Shown: positions 1-9,808 of the stretch, piece by piece
How the letters are laid out: every line of letters begins with the position of its first letter
How positions within the stretch are numbered: the stretch's first letter is position 1
Source of the DNA: Leptotrichia sp. oral taxon 498
GTDB taxonomy: Bacteria; Fusobacteriota; Fusobacteriia; Fusobacteriales; Leptotrichiaceae
DNA: 64,000 nucleotides
Reading direction: 5' to 3'
Assembly: GCF_002240055.1 (NCBI RefSeq)
Contig: NZ_CP016753.1
Span: 248,001 to 312,000, forward strand
Notes under the pieces: generated by a model
Databases searched by the model: none
Told to the model about the DNA's origin: nothing
Seen by the model: the letters and a program-made list of their open reading frames with translations, nothing else
Made by a program: the position numbers and the translations under genes

Positions 1-339
1 ATGCTAATGTTATTATTAGGTAGTTTTGCTTTTGGTAAAAGTCTATCAATCAAAACTGGAAAATCAGATAGATGTGTTCCAGCAGATTCTAAAATTCATT
101 ATCAAGGAATAGATTCTTTTAATGAAGGATATTATGCTCATCTATATAATTATGCTAATTGTAAAATAAATGGGCATTATTTTAACAATGTACAATTAGT
201 AATAATTACAAATAGTAGCAATAAATTTACAGACACGCTTTCATCTTTATCATTTTATCCAAATAAAATTGTATACTATTCTCCAAGTGAAAATAAAATT
301 TCATTTAATATAAATAAAGTGGTATCATGGAAGCGTTAA
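1..339 (+). CDS. Hypothetical secreted protein, possibly 5'-truncated by the window edge
   Basis: The reading frame is open from base 1, so the true start may lie outside the window. The visible product (112 residues) begins with a short hydrophobic stretch (LMLLLGSFAFG) that looks like the end of a signal peptide, followed by a polar domain with two cysteines (about residues 25 and 54) that could form a disulfide. I do not recognise a family. A strong hairpin terminator follows within 30 bases, so it ends its own transcript. An envelope or secreted location is inferred from the N-terminus only. Confidence 0.5.
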   Translation: MLMLLLGSFAFGKSLSIKTGKSDRCVPADSKIHYQGIDSFNEGYYAHLYNYANCKINGHYFNNVQLVIITNSSNKFTDTLSSLSFYPNKIVYYSPSENKISFNINKVVSWKR

Positions 340-363
340 ATAACAATTAAAAAATTTTCGTTC

Positions 364-416
364 AAACCTCTGAATAATGTATAATAAAATAATTATACAT
401 ATTTGGAGGTTTTTAT
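364..416 (+). terminator. Intrinsic terminator
   Basis: A long nearly perfect hairpin has AACCTC pairing with GAGGTT at the base and TGTATAAT pairing with ATTATACA near the tip, followed by a T-rich tail. It separates the first gene from the next transcript. Confidence 0.75.
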
Positions 417-462
417 TTTGGATAATATAAATTAAAAGATATAAAAAAATTGCAAAAAAATA

Positions 463-471
463 TGATATAAT
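463..471 (+). promoter_or_regulatory. Extended -10 promoter
   Basis: TGATATAAT matches an extended -10 element about 38 bases before the next start codon. No good -35 is visible at the usual spacing, which is tolerated for extended -10 promoters. Confidence 0.45.
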
Positions 472-508
472 TTAAAAAAAATCAAAACAAAAGGAGATAA
501 AAATAAAA

Positions 509-1177
509 ATGAGTAAAAAATTTAATTACAAACCATTAATTGAATATACAAATTATGAAAGAAAAAAATATATAAAACCTGAAAAAGCTGGAGATTTAAA
601 AGAAGATATGGAGCTTTTTAGGAAAAATGGACAAAATGCTAGAAAAGTTTTTACGGAAATTGCAAAGGCTTTGAAAGAAAAAACAGATGGATTTCATTTG
701 CAAAAAGTTAGCAGCTGGATGAATCAGGCTCAGATTGCAAGACCTTATCTTTGGGTGTTTTTGCGACAAGATGGGGATAGTGAAAGTGAATCAGGGATTG
801 CGTTGAGAGTTTTTAAAAATGAGAAGACTAAGAAAATTGGGATTTCGCTTGAAGTGAGTTTTGTTGAGCGTAAAATTGGGGAAAATACGCTTGAAAATCA
901 GAATAAAGTTTTGCAAATGCCGATTGATGAACCGCTTTATTATTTTGTGCAATTTGCGAAAAGTAAGGAAAACTGTGCTTTGGATAGATTTGAAGGAAAT
1001 GAAAAAAATAGAGAAAAATTTCTTAAAAATTTGGAAAATGGGGAAATTAGAAAAGTTTTGGTTAAGTTTGATGTGGAAGAAATTGAGAGATTTGATAGTT
1101 TGGATGATCTTGTTGAGGAATTTTTGAAGGGATTTGAATTGTTAATACCGTTTTATTTGAAAACAAAGGAGATTTAG
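509..1177 (+). CDS. Hypothetical cytoplasmic protein, 222 aa
   Basis: A clear ribosome-binding site (AAAGGAGAT) precedes the ATG. The product is soluble, charged and without signal peptide or membrane segments; its N-terminal third is lysine/glutamate-rich helix, followed by a probable mixed alpha/beta part around YLWVFLRQDGD and a C-terminal acidic helix. I do not recognise a family. It is the first gene of a run (this gene, a membrane protein, a J-like membrane protein, then an Hsp70) separated by short gaps, which suggests a link to chaperone work, but that is inference from position only. Confidence 0.75.
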   Translation: MSKKFNYKPLIEYTNYERKKYIKPEKAGDLKEDMELFRKNGQNARKVFTEIAKALKEKTDGFHLQKVSSWMNQAQIARPYLWVFLRQDGDSESESGIALRVFKNEKTKKIGISLEVSFVERKIGENTLENQNKVLQMPIDEPLYYFVQFAKSKENCALDRFEGNEKNREKFLKNLENGEIRKVLVKFDVEEIERFDSLDDLVEEFLKGFELLIPFYLKTKEI

Positions 1178-1184
1178 GAAGAAA

Positions 1185-2093
1185 ATGATTTCGGATTTTG
1201 ATAAAATGTATAATTGGATATTGGAATTTACTAATTTTCTTTCATATGAAGTTCGTCCGTTAGAAAAATATGACAGATTTTTAAAAAATTTTCACCTTAA
1301 TTTCAATGCAAATGAAAAAAGAATGATTATTAAATTTATGAATGAAGATGGAATATTTAATCACACTTATAATTTAACGGATTTTGAAAAGAAACCATTA
1401 AAGTATAACTTAAATAATCTGAGTGAAATAGAAAACATGTCAAATTATTTACCTGATGAAGCTAAGGATTTAATTGAAATTTCTGAAAAAATTAAAAGTA
1501 AAAAGGAAGAAGATAATGAAAAAGGGTATGAAAAATTTATTGAAAATTTTTTGGATATTAAAATTTTTAAGCTGTTTGGAAAAAATATAACTTTGTATTC
1601 TAAAAAAGATGTGGAAAATTCAAATATATTAAAGAGAATAATCAAATTAATGACATACAGGTTAAAAAATGAATTTAATGTAATTAATAATTTGATGTAT
1701 ATTTTTGATATGAAATTTTCAAAAGATAGTATTGCATTGAAATTGTATGGTTGCTTATATGTTGGTGCGTTGATCTTTGGTTGTATTTTATATTTATTTT
1801 TTAATGAAATTATGATTATGTGGATACTTTTTATATTTTTCATAATATCAGAATATATAAATGTGTTGCTAAAAGAAAAAAATTTTGAATGGAATAAGAA
1901 TAATGAATCGAGTTTTTTAATGTTTTTTCTAATTACAGTAATATATATTTATACTATGTCTTTTAGATTTGAACTTGTATACCAGTATATGATTTTAAAT
2001 TTAATGATATTTTTTAAAACAATAGCAATTTCGTGTTTGAGATATAAACGATTGAAAAATTTTTCAAAGAAAGTTTTAGATGTGTTTATTTAA
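1185..2093 (+). CDS. Membrane protein related to the C-terminus of the neighbouring J-like protein
   Basis: The product has 302 residues: a soluble N-terminal part (about 1-175) and about four membrane segments from residue 180 on. Its end (RYKRLKNFSKKVLD) matches the end of the next protein (IKYLRLKNYAKKILD), and both have a short 'IFG' region before the first membrane helix, so the two share a homologous membrane domain; this copy lacks the J-like domain. It starts 7 bases after the preceding stop and ends about 20 bases before the next start, so the three genes are probably one operon. Function unknown; a membrane adaptor for the Hsp70 downstream is a guess. Confidence 0.75.
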   Translation: MISDFDKMYNWILEFTNFLSYEVRPLEKYDRFLKNFHLNFNANEKRMIIKFMNEDGIFNHTYNLTDFEKKPLKYNLNNLSEIENMSNYLPDEAKDLIEISEKIKSKKEEDNEKGYEKFIENFLDIKIFKLFGKNITLYSKKDVENSNILKRIIKLMTYRLKNEFNVINNLMYIFDMKFSKDSIALKLYGCLYVGALIFGCILYLFFNEIMIMWILFIFFIISEYINVLLKEKNFEWNKNNESSFLMFFLITVIYIYTMSFRFELVYQYMILNLMIFFKTIAISCLRYKRLKNFSKKVLDVFI

Positions 2094-2113
2094 AAAAGTA
2101 AGGAGTGATAATT

Positions 2114-3424
2114 TTGAATTTTGACGAAGCGTTTAAAATACTGGAAATAGAGCCGACAGATGATAAGAAGAAAATAAAAATTGCATATTCTAAAATGTTG
2201 AAGAAATATCATCCTGAGGAGTTTCCTGAGATGTTTATGAAGACTAGGGAAGCTTATCAGATTGCCTTAGAGTTTAAAGAATATAATTTTAATAAAATCA
2301 ATTTTAATAAAGAGAATTTTAAAAATAAAAATTTTTCTGAAATTGAACAAAAGTTGGAAAAAGATGGATATGAGGAAGTTTCTTTTGGAAATGATATTCC
2401 AAAATCAGAGATTGAAAATGAAGAATTTTCTGATATTTTTAATGGAAAATATGAATGGATGGAAAAAAATTTCAAATCTTGGCTAAAAGAAATTCATAGG
2501 ATTTTAAATGGGGAAAAAGTTTCTTTTATTTACTTAAAAGTTTTTTTGAAAAGATTTGATAAGTTTTCAGATGATGAAAAGTCTAGAATTAGAGATATTT
2601 TAGGATTGGAAAATAATGATTTTGAAGATAATTTGATTTTAAAATCAGAGAATCTTTTTGAATTTGAAAAAGAATACATTATTTCCTGTTTATCAAATAA
2701 TAAAAATGAATTTTGGGAAATAAAGGAGCTTTATAACAGTAAAGAAAAAAAAGATAATGACAAGGCTCTGAAAAATTTTGTGGAAAGATATTTTAATGTG
2801 AAAAAGTTGAATATTTTTGGATTTTTTATATTTTGGAATATTTATCGTGGAAATTATAAATATCTTGATATAAAAATAAATAAAAAAATTCACAATTTAT
2901 TTTTTGATTTGGCAAATAATTTATTTTTTAAAAGAATAATTTATAGTTATAAGAAAATAAAAAATATATTTTATCATTTGGAAATTACTTGTGAAGACGA
3001 TATTGGAGAAGATGACGCTTTTATACACACTCTAATATTTCTTCTTAGTTGTCTTGCGCTAATTTTTATTTGCATATTTAGTTTACCAGCAATAATAAAT
3101 ACAAAGGAAATAGATTATAGAAATGTTGTAAAAAGTTTTGAATTAGTGAAAATTTATTGGATTGTGCTTACAGTTACAAGAATTTATTTAGATTTTTCAC
3201 TTGCAAAACGTGGAAACAATTTAAACATGGCAAGTATGTTGAATATACAGATAATTTTGCTTGGTAGTTATTTAATTTCTATTTATTTTAATTATAAAAT
3301 TAAAGATTTTCTACTGTTCGGAATATTAATGTGGATGATTATAAAATTAATAATTGTAAATAGAATAAAATATTTAAGATTAAAAAATTATGCAAAAAAA
3401 ATTTTAGATAGAATATATAATTAA
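2114..3424 (+). CDS. J-domain-like membrane protein (HPE instead of HPD)
   Basis: The N-terminal 60 residues form a J-like domain: FDEAFKILEIEP (helix I), IKIAYSKMLKKYHPEEFPEMF (helix II and loop) and REAYQIALEF (helix III). The invariant HPD tripeptide is HPE here, as in a subset of bacterial J-like proteins. A long acidic/charged middle and about four C-terminal membrane helices follow, the latter shared with the preceding gene. I chose TTG at 2114 because AGGAG lies 8 bases upstream; the GTG at 2105 overlaps that site. J-domains stimulate Hsp70 ATPase, and an Hsp70 gene follows, so the likely role is recruiting that Hsp70 to the inner membrane. Confidence 0.75.
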   Translation: MNFDEAFKILEIEPTDDKKKIKIAYSKMLKKYHPEEFPEMFMKTREAYQIALEFKEYNFNKINFNKENFKNKNFSEIEQKLEKDGYEEVSFGNDIPKSEIENEEFSDIFNGKYEWMEKNFKSWLKEIHRILNGEKVSFIYLKVFLKRFDKFSDDEKSRIRDILGLENNDFEDNLILKSENLFEFEKEYIISCLSNNKNEFWEIKELYNSKEKKDNDKALKNFVERYFNVKKLNIFGFFIFWNIYRGNYKYLDIKINKKIHNLFFDLANNLFFKRIIYSYKKIKNIFYHLEITCEDDIGEDDAFIHTLIFLLSCLALIFICIFSLPAIINTKEIDYRNVVKSFELVKIYWIVLTVTRIYLDFSLAKRGNNLNMASMLNIQIILLGSYLISIYFNYKIKDFLLFGILMWMIIKLIIVNRIKYLRLKNYAKKILDRIYN

Positions 3425-3588
3425 AAAAATTACAGTTAATAAAAATAAAATTATTAAAAATCAAAGAATCGAGACTATTTATCAAAAAATAATAAAATAT
3501 AAAAAATAAAAATTGAAAAATGCTAAATTAGTAAAATTTTCTAAACTTTTATAAATAACCAAAATATTATTAAAGGAGAAAAATAAAA

Positions 3589-5403
3589 ATGGGAAGAATG
3601 ATTGGAATTGATTTGGGGACAACGAATAGTTTAGCTACATATATTGACGATAATGGGAAAATAGAGTTTGTAAAAAATGAATATGGAAATATTTTGATTC
3701 CGTCTGTTGTGGGAATTGATGAAAATGATGATATTATTGTAGGGGAATTAGCAAAAGAAAGGAGAATGATGAATGCTGGGGAAACTGCAAGTAATTTTAA
3801 AAGAAGAATTGGAACAGATGCAAAAATTAAAGTTAAAAATAAAACTTTTGATGCACAAATGTTATCTTCTTTTGTTTTGAAACATTTAAAGGAAAATGCT
3901 GAAAAACAGCTAAACGAAAAAATAAATAGGGCGATAATAAGTGTCCCCGCATATTTTAATGATAAACAGCGAAGAGATACAAAAATGGCAGCAGAATTGG
4001 CAGGACTTACAGTAGAAAGACTTATAAATGAACCAACAGCTGCAGCATTGTCACTTGGAAGCAATATTTTAAATCAAAATTTAAAGTTTATTGTGCTTGA
4101 TTTGGGCGGAGGGACATTTGATGTTACATTGCTTGAAACATTTGAGGATATTATGGAAGTGCTGTCAATAAGTGGAGATACAATGCTCGGTGGAGAGGAT
4201 TTTACTGCTAAAATTTGTGAAATTTTTCTAAAGAATATTAAATTATCAATAACAGACTTGAGCCATGATGAAAAGACAAAATTGTATACAAAAGCAGACA
4301 GAGCGAAAAAATTGATAAGTTTAAAAGATGTTGTAATTGAGCTAGAAATTAAAGGGAAAAATTATAAATCAGAAATTACACAAAAGGATTTTAGAGAGGC
4401 TGTAAAACCATTGCTTGTGAAAATGAAAGCTTCAATTGACAAGGCTTTACAGGATGGAAATACAGATGCCAGAGAAATTGAAAAGGTTATTTTAGTTGGA
4501 GGAGCTGTAAAATTAGGGATTATTGAAGAATTTACAGAAAAGTATTTTCATAAAATGCGTGGAGAAAAAATATATTTTAGTAGCGAGAATTTTATTGAAA
4601 ATAATAAACTTGTGTCAATAGTGGCAGATCCTGATACGGTTGTAGCTTATGGTGTTGGAGTTGCAGTTGGAATGAAAGAAAGAAACAAAATGTTCAAGGA
4701 GAGAATTTTAACTGATGTTTGTCCATTTACTTTAGGAACAGAACTCGTAGGAAAACGATTTGCACCAATTATTCCTAGAAATACAACTGTTCCAACAAGT
4801 AAATCCGAATATTTTTACACAATAGATGACTATCAGGATAAGGTGAATGTTGGAATTTATCAAGGAGAAAGCCTGAATATAGATGACAATTTGTTTTTGG
4901 GAAATTTTTTGATAGATGTGCCACGAAATATAGCAGGAAAGGAAGCTATAAATGTCAGATTTACTTATGATATAAACGGTATTTTGGAAGTGGAAGCGAC
5001 AGTTGTGAGTACAGGACTTAAAAAAAGTAAATTGATTATAAATGGAGATTTATCTGAAGAAGAAAAAAACGAGAAAATAAAAATGCTGGAAGAAATAAAA
5101 ATTCAGTCTGAAAATAAAAATAAGGATAAACTGCTGCTTGAGAGAGCAAATAGAATTTATGCTGAAATAGTAAATACAGAAATAAGAAATCATATTTCTG
5201 ATTATTTAGAAAATTATCAAATGGTTGTAGCAACAGGCGATAGAATCCGTATTCAAAAGGCGAAAGAAAGTTTCTCACAGTTTCTTGATAAAATTGATCC
5301 TGAAATTAATGATATGAGTATAGAAGATATTTTGAAAGATTTTGAAGATGAAACGGAAGAGGAAGATATGAAAGAAGAAGATGAACTAAAATTTTGGAAT
5401 TAA
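3589..5403 (+). CDS. Hsp70/DnaK-family chaperone
   Basis: The 604-residue protein has the Hsp70 ATPase signatures in order: GIDLGTTNS near residue 6, VPAYFND, INEPTAAALSLG, LDLGGGTFDVT (about residue 168), and VILVGGAVKLG (about 303). A beta-type substrate domain (CPFTLGTELVGK onward) and a shortened, acidic helical C-terminus follow, so it is likely a specialised paralogue and not the housekeeping DnaK (no EEVD-like tail; 'GGAVKLG' replaces the usual GGSTRMP). The ATG has AAAGGAG upstream. It sits behind a J-like membrane protein, which suggests a dedicated Hsp70-J pair. Confidence 0.9.
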   Translation: MGRMIGIDLGTTNSLATYIDDNGKIEFVKNEYGNILIPSVVGIDENDDIIVGELAKERRMMNAGETASNFKRRIGTDAKIKVKNKTFDAQMLSSFVLKHLKENAEKQLNEKINRAIISVPAYFNDKQRRDTKMAAELAGLTVERLINEPTAAALSLGSNILNQNLKFIVLDLGGGTFDVTLLETFEDIMEVLSISGDTMLGGEDFTAKICEIFLKNIKLSITDLSHDEKTKLYTKADRAKKLISLKDVVIELEIKGKNYKSEITQKDFREAVKPLLVKMKASIDKALQDGNTDAREIEKVILVGGAVKLGIIEEFTEKYFHKMRGEKIYFSSENFIENNKLVSIVADPDTVVAYGVGVAVGMKERNKMFKERILTDVCPFTLGTELVGKRFAPIIPRNTTVPTSKSEYFYTIDDYQDKVNVGIYQGESLNIDDNLFLGNFLIDVPRNIAGKEAINVRFTYDINGILEVEATVVSTGLKKSKLIINGDLSEEEKNEKIKMLEEIKIQSENKNKDKLLLERANRIYAEIVNTEIRNHISDYLENYQMVVATGDRIRIQKAKESFSQFLDKIDPEINDMSIEDILKDFEDETEEEDMKEEDELKFWN

Positions 5404-5565
5404 AAAATGATTCTTAATTATGAAGAAAAATAATTAAATGTTTAAATTTTAATAATTTTGAAATTACAAAAAATGAGGTAAAATATATTAAGAAACTGAA
5501 AATAAATAATAAATTAAAGTAAAATAAATTTGTTTGACAACTTTTTTAAAAGGAGTGAGATGGTT

Positions 5566-6462
5566 ATGAAAAGAAAAAATTTATTGAAAATATTGGGATT
5601 ATTGATCTTAGTAGGAAATGTTGCAAATGCTGAATATTCTGGGAAATTTGAGAAAACTTATTCTAAAAATTCAGATTATAAAATGAAAATTACGAGTGTT
5701 AAAAGTGGAAAAAGTAAGAGAAATGTTTCAAAAATATTAAGTAATCAAGAAATTGATTTGAAACTTATTGAAAAAATTGGGGATTCAAATTATTTTAGAA
5801 ATAAAAATGGGATTTATTATAAAAGTGGAGAAAAAGTTTTGAAATTGGATGGAGTTGATAAAGATAGTTTTGAAGTTATGAAATTTGGAAATTATGGGAA
5901 AGATAAGAATAGTGTTTTTTATCATAATAGAAAATTGGATGGTGTTAAACCAATTGGATTTGAGGAACTGGATGAAAGATTTGCGACATATGAAGGTGTT
6001 CTTTTTAATAATGGAAAAAAAGTTGAGGGAGTGAGAAGAATTGAGAGTGGCGATATGGATATGAATGGTCTTGAGAGAATTAGAGTTTCTGATCATTGGG
6101 ATCTAGGGTACTCAAATTATTTCAAAAATAAAGATGGAATTTATTATGCAGGGGAAAGTAAATTTCTTAAATTGAACGGTGCAGATAAAGATAGCTTTAG
6201 TGTGACTTTTAAAGGAAAATATGGAAAAGATAAAAACAGTGTCTATTATCAAGATAAAAAAATGGACGGTGTAAAACCAAGTGAATTTATAGAGTTAAAT
6301 GATATTTTTGCAAAAGATCGAAATAATATTTATATTGATGGGAAAAAACTTGAGAATTTTGAGGCAAGAGATTTTTTGATTTTGGATGAAAAGAGATTCG
6401 AGTATAAAAATAAGAAATATTATTATGATAAAAAAAGTAAAACTGTTAAAGAAGATAAATAA
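5566..6462 (+). CDS. Secreted DKN-x-VYY repeat protein (DKNYY family)
   Basis: A signal peptide (MKRKNLLKILGLLILVGNVANA, 22 residues, written here as a description of the first helix and AxA-type cleavage site) is followed by repeats of the type 'FRNKNGIYY...G..KVLKLDGVDKDSFEVM' and 'YGKDKNSVFYHNRKLDGVKP'. The family name comes from the conserved DKN-Y-Y core; molecular function is not established, but the proteins are exported and abundant in Leptotrichia and Fusobacterium. AGGAG lies 10 bases before this ATG and 4 bases before an alternative ATG at 5560; I prefer 5566 because it gives the same N-terminus as the paralogue that follows. Confidence 0.75.
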   Translation: MKRKNLLKILGLLILVGNVANAEYSGKFEKTYSKNSDYKMKITSVKSGKSKRNVSKILSNQEIDLKLIEKIGDSNYFRNKNGIYYKSGEKVLKLDGVDKDSFEVMKFGNYGKDKNSVFYHNRKLDGVKPIGFEELDERFATYEGVLFNNGKKVEGVRRIESGDMDMNGLERIRVSDHWDLGYSNYFKNKDGIYYAGESKFLKLNGADKDSFSVTFKGKYGKDKNSVYYQDKKMDGVKPSEFIELNDIFAKDRNNIYIDGKKLENFEARDFLILDEKRFEYKNKKYYYDKKSKTVKEDK

Positions 6463-6577
6463 ATTGAAAAAATTTTTTAAAGTTATCAGACAGAACTAAT
6501 ATTATTTTTTTTAAAGGATCTTGAATAAATTTACCATTTTAAATAGAAAAAAATTTAAAAATGACAAGGAGTAAAAT

Positions 6578-9500
6578 ATGAAAAGAAAAAGTTTACTAAA
6601 AATATTGGTTTTATTTATTTTAGCTGGAACTATTGCAAATGCTGAGTATTCGAAAAAGGATGGAGAAGTTTATTATGAAATGCCATATCTTGAAATTAAA
6701 TTGAAAGTGAAAGGTGCGGATGCGAAAACTTTTGAAAATTTGGGAGAAGATAAGATGAAAATTATCGGCTATTTTGGGAAAGATAGCAAAAATGTTTATT
6801 TTCTTGGGAAAAAATTAAAAGATGTTTCAACTAAAAAATTTGAAATTTTGGATGAAAAGTATGTGAAAGATTACAAAAATTTGTATAATCTTAAAACTGA
6901 TTCACTTTCTTTTTTCTCAATTGATGAAATAACACCGAAAAAAGTATCGATTGATGGACTTGATGTGAAAAGTTTTAAAGTTTTAGAAAATAAAAAAGCT
7001 TCTCTTACAGACTATTATACGGATAAAAATAGCGTTTATTTTCATAAAGATGATTTGAGAAAAATAACTGGAGCGGATAAAAATTCTTTTGAAATTTTGG
7101 AGGAGTATATTGCCAGAGATAAAAATAATGTTTATTCTAAAGGGGAAAAGCTAGGAAATATAGATATTAAAAGCTTTAAATATTTTGAAGATGGGCTAGC
7201 AAAAGATAAGAACAGAGTTTTTTATATTGAGGATAATAAAGATATTACAGGAGTAGATGCGAAAACTTTTGAAAGAATGGGAGAAAGTTATTATTTTAGA
7301 GATAAAAATAATATCTTTGGTTTAAAGGATTATAATCCTTATGATTTGGAAATGTTGAAAAATATTGATAGAAATAGTTTTAATACTTTGAGTAAGGAAA
7401 TTGGGAAGGATAGAAATGGAGTTTATTATTTTGGAGAAAAAATAGATGGAATTTCTTCGAATAATGCTAAAGTTGTTGAAGCGTTGGGAAATAGCGACTA
7501 TATTCTTCAAAGTGGCAATGACCATTATTTGATGACTGTAAATGAAAAGGATTCAGATAATAATGAAAGATTTGAAACAAAGAAAATAGATAGCTTGGAT
7601 ATTGATTTTGATACATTTAAATATTTTGAGATGTCTAATTTGTATAAAGATAAAAATAGTTTTTATTATCATTCAGATAGTGACTTGAAAAAAATTAAAA
7701 GCGATATTGATGTGAAAAGTGCCGAAAAAGTGCTGAAATTAAATGATTTTATAAAGGATAAAAATAACCTTTATTATTATTCTAACGGGAAAATTGAGAA
7801 GATTAATTTGAGAATAGATGTAAATAATTTGGAATACTTGGATGATGGAAATTCTAACTTTAGTAATTATTTGAGAGATGGGAAAAATGTTTACTTTGTG
7901 GATAATGAGTATGGAAAAGTAAAAATTGTGAAAAATGTTGATAGAAATACATTTAAAGTTGTAAACGGAAATTATGGAGTGGATAGTAAAAATGTTTATT
8001 CTTTTGGAGAAAAATTGGATTTTATAGGACTAGATGGGCTTAAAATCTTTAATGAGATTTATTTGAAAGATAAGAAAAATGTTTATGAAATTTCTGTAAA
8101 TGATAATGACAAAGTGAAAGTAGAACCAATTAAAAATCTTAATATTGATGTGGCAACTTTTGAAGATATTTTTGGTGGATTAAATTACAAAGATAAAAAT
8201 TCCGTTTATTATGTTGATGAAAATAATGGAAAAGTTTCTTTGAAAACATTAAAAGGAGCAGATCCGGCTACATTTGAGTTTGGAATTATTTCAAAAGATA
8301 AAAATAGTGTTTTTATTGGAAATCAAAAGTTGAAAGGTGTCAGTTCTAAAGGGTTTGAAGTATTAAATGATAGTTTAGATTTTGTAAAAGATTATAAGAA
8401 TGTTTACTATTTGGATAGAGAAAGTGATGGAATTACTTATAAAGTGGAAGTTTTAGATACAAAAGGAGTTGACATTCCGAGTTTTGAATTTTTGGGGAAT
8501 TCTTACAACAAGTATTACAGAGATAAGAATAACGTATATTTTTTGAATGATAGAGATGACAAAATGAAACTTGAAAAATTGGCTGGTGCGAATCCGAAAA
8601 CATTTGAAATTATGGATGGTAATTTTGCAAGAGATGATAAAAATCTTTACATTTTTGAGTACAAAGTGGATGGAGTTGATCCAAAGACATTTGAAGCATT
8701 GAACTATGAAATGATAAAAGATAAAAATGGAGTGTATTTTTTGGAAAATATTTCAGAAGAAAATGAAAATTCAGAAATAAAAACTAAAAAGTTGAACTTA
8801 AAAGGATTGGATTTGAGAAGTTTTAAAAAAGTTAATGATAGCGATTATTATTTTAAAGATAAAAATAGTATTTACTACGAGGATTCTGGAAATTTACATA
8901 AAATAGAAAATGCTGACTTGAGAACATTCAAAGACTTGGATTATAATTTTGCGAAAGATAAAAATAATATTTATTATAAAAATAAAAAATTGGATGGAAT
9001 CGATGCTGCAAGTTTTGAAAAAATAGAATTTAATTTTATAAAAGATAAAAACAGACTTTATAAAATCGACGAAGATGAAGAAAAAAATGAAATAAAATTA
9101 ATTCCAATCAATGAAAAAGTCAATCTTGAAAATTTTAAAGAAATAGGCGGAAATTATTATAAAGACGATAAAAATCTCTATTATTTTGGAGAAAATGAGT
9201 TTAAGAAAATAGAAAGAGCAGATCCAAATTCATTTAAATATGACAATGAAAATTATACTTTTATTGCAAAAGATAAAAACAATGTTTATTTTGAAGGAGA
9301 AAAAGTGAAAGGAATAGATGTTAAGAGTGCCGAAGGAATAGACGGATTTTGGATGAAAGATAAAAATAGTGTGTTTTATCGAGGGAAGAAATTGGAGAAA
9401 ATCAGTTCAAATAACTTTAACTATTTTGACGGTGGAATTTCGTATGATAAAATTTTGGTTGACAAAAATGGAGCTTACAAATTGCTGGAAAATGAAAATC

Positions 9501-9781
9501 AAAAAGACAAAATAATTCCACTTGATAGCAAAAACATTGATTTAAAAACTCTTGAAAGATTTGATACACCAATGGACGGTTCAAATTATTTCAAAGATAA
9601 AAACGGAGTTTATTTCTTGAACGGAGAAAAATTTGTGAAAATAAATGGAGCGGATAGAGATAGTTTTGATGTAACAATGAGTGGAAAATATGGGAAAGAT
9701 AAGAATAATGTTTATTTTGAAGGAAAGAAAATGGAAGGGAAAAATCCGATTGAATTTGAGGAGATTGATATTAATGATTAG
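6578..9781 (+). CDS. Large secreted DKN-x-VYY repeat protein (DKNYY family)
   Basis: The protein has 1067 residues: a signal peptide ending ...AGTIANA-EY, then the whole chain is built from tandem units of about 35-60 residues, each with a 'KDKNNVYY/KDKNSVFY' core, a 'GADAKTFE(V/I)L' connector and a short basic strand. AAGGAG lies 6 bases before the ATG. It is a paralogue of the gene upstream and of the frameshifted gene near 53 kb, so the family is expanded by duplication. The repeats look like short beta-hairpins and probably give an elongated surface or periplasmic solenoid; binding partners are unknown. Confidence 0.9.
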   Translation: MKRKSLLKILVLFILAGTIANAEYSKKDGEVYYEMPYLEIKLKVKGADAKTFENLGEDKMKIIGYFGKDSKNVYFLGKKLKDVSTKKFEILDEKYVKDYKNLYNLKTDSLSFFSIDEITPKKVSIDGLDVKSFKVLENKKASLTDYYTDKNSVYFHKDDLRKITGADKNSFEILEEYIARDKNNVYSKGEKLGNIDIKSFKYFEDGLAKDKNRVFYIEDNKDITGVDAKTFERMGESYYFRDKNNIFGLKDYNPYDLEMLKNIDRNSFNTLSKEIGKDRNGVYYFGEKIDGISSNNAKVVEALGNSDYILQSGNDHYLMTVNEKDSDNNERFETKKIDSLDIDFDTFKYFEMSNLYKDKNSFYYHSDSDLKKIKSDIDVKSAEKVLKLNDFIKDKNNLYYYSNGKIEKINLRIDVNNLEYLDDGNSNFSNYLRDGKNVYFVDNEYGKVKIVKNVDRNTFKVVNGNYGVDSKNVYSFGEKLDFIGLDGLKIFNEIYLKDKKNVYEISVNDNDKVKVEPIKNLNIDVATFEDIFGGLNYKDKNSVYYVDENNGKVSLKTLKGADPATFEFGIISKDKNSVFIGNQKLKGVSSKGFEVLNDSLDFVKDYKNVYYLDRESDGITYKVEVLDTKGVDIPSFEFLGNSYNKYYRDKNNVYFLNDRDDKMKLEKLAGANPKTFEIMDGNFARDDKNLYIFEYKVDGVDPKTFEALNYEMIKDKNGVYFLENISEENENSEIKTKKLNLKGLDLRSFKKVNDSDYYFKDKNSIYYEDSGNLHKIENADLRTFKDLDYNFAKDKNNIYYKNKKLDGIDAASFEKIEFNFIKDKNRLYKIDEDEEKNEIKLIPINEKVNLENFKEIGGNYYKDDKNLYYFGENEFKKIERADPNSFKYDNENYTFIAKDKNNVYFEGEKVKGIDVKSAEGIDGFWMKDKNSVFYRGKKLEKISSNNFNYFDGGISYDKILVDKNGAYKLLENENQKDKIIPLDSKNIDLKTLERFDTPMDGSNYFKDKNGVYFLNGEKFVKINGADRDSFDVTMSGKYGKDKNNVYFEGKKMEGKNPIEFEEIDIND

Positions 9782-9808
9782 TAAAAATGAAAGGAAAGGG
9801 TATTCGAT

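Noticed and set aside
3570-4064. 164-residue minus-strand ORF
   Set aside because: It is antisense to the Hsp70 ATPase domain and reflects its codon bias.
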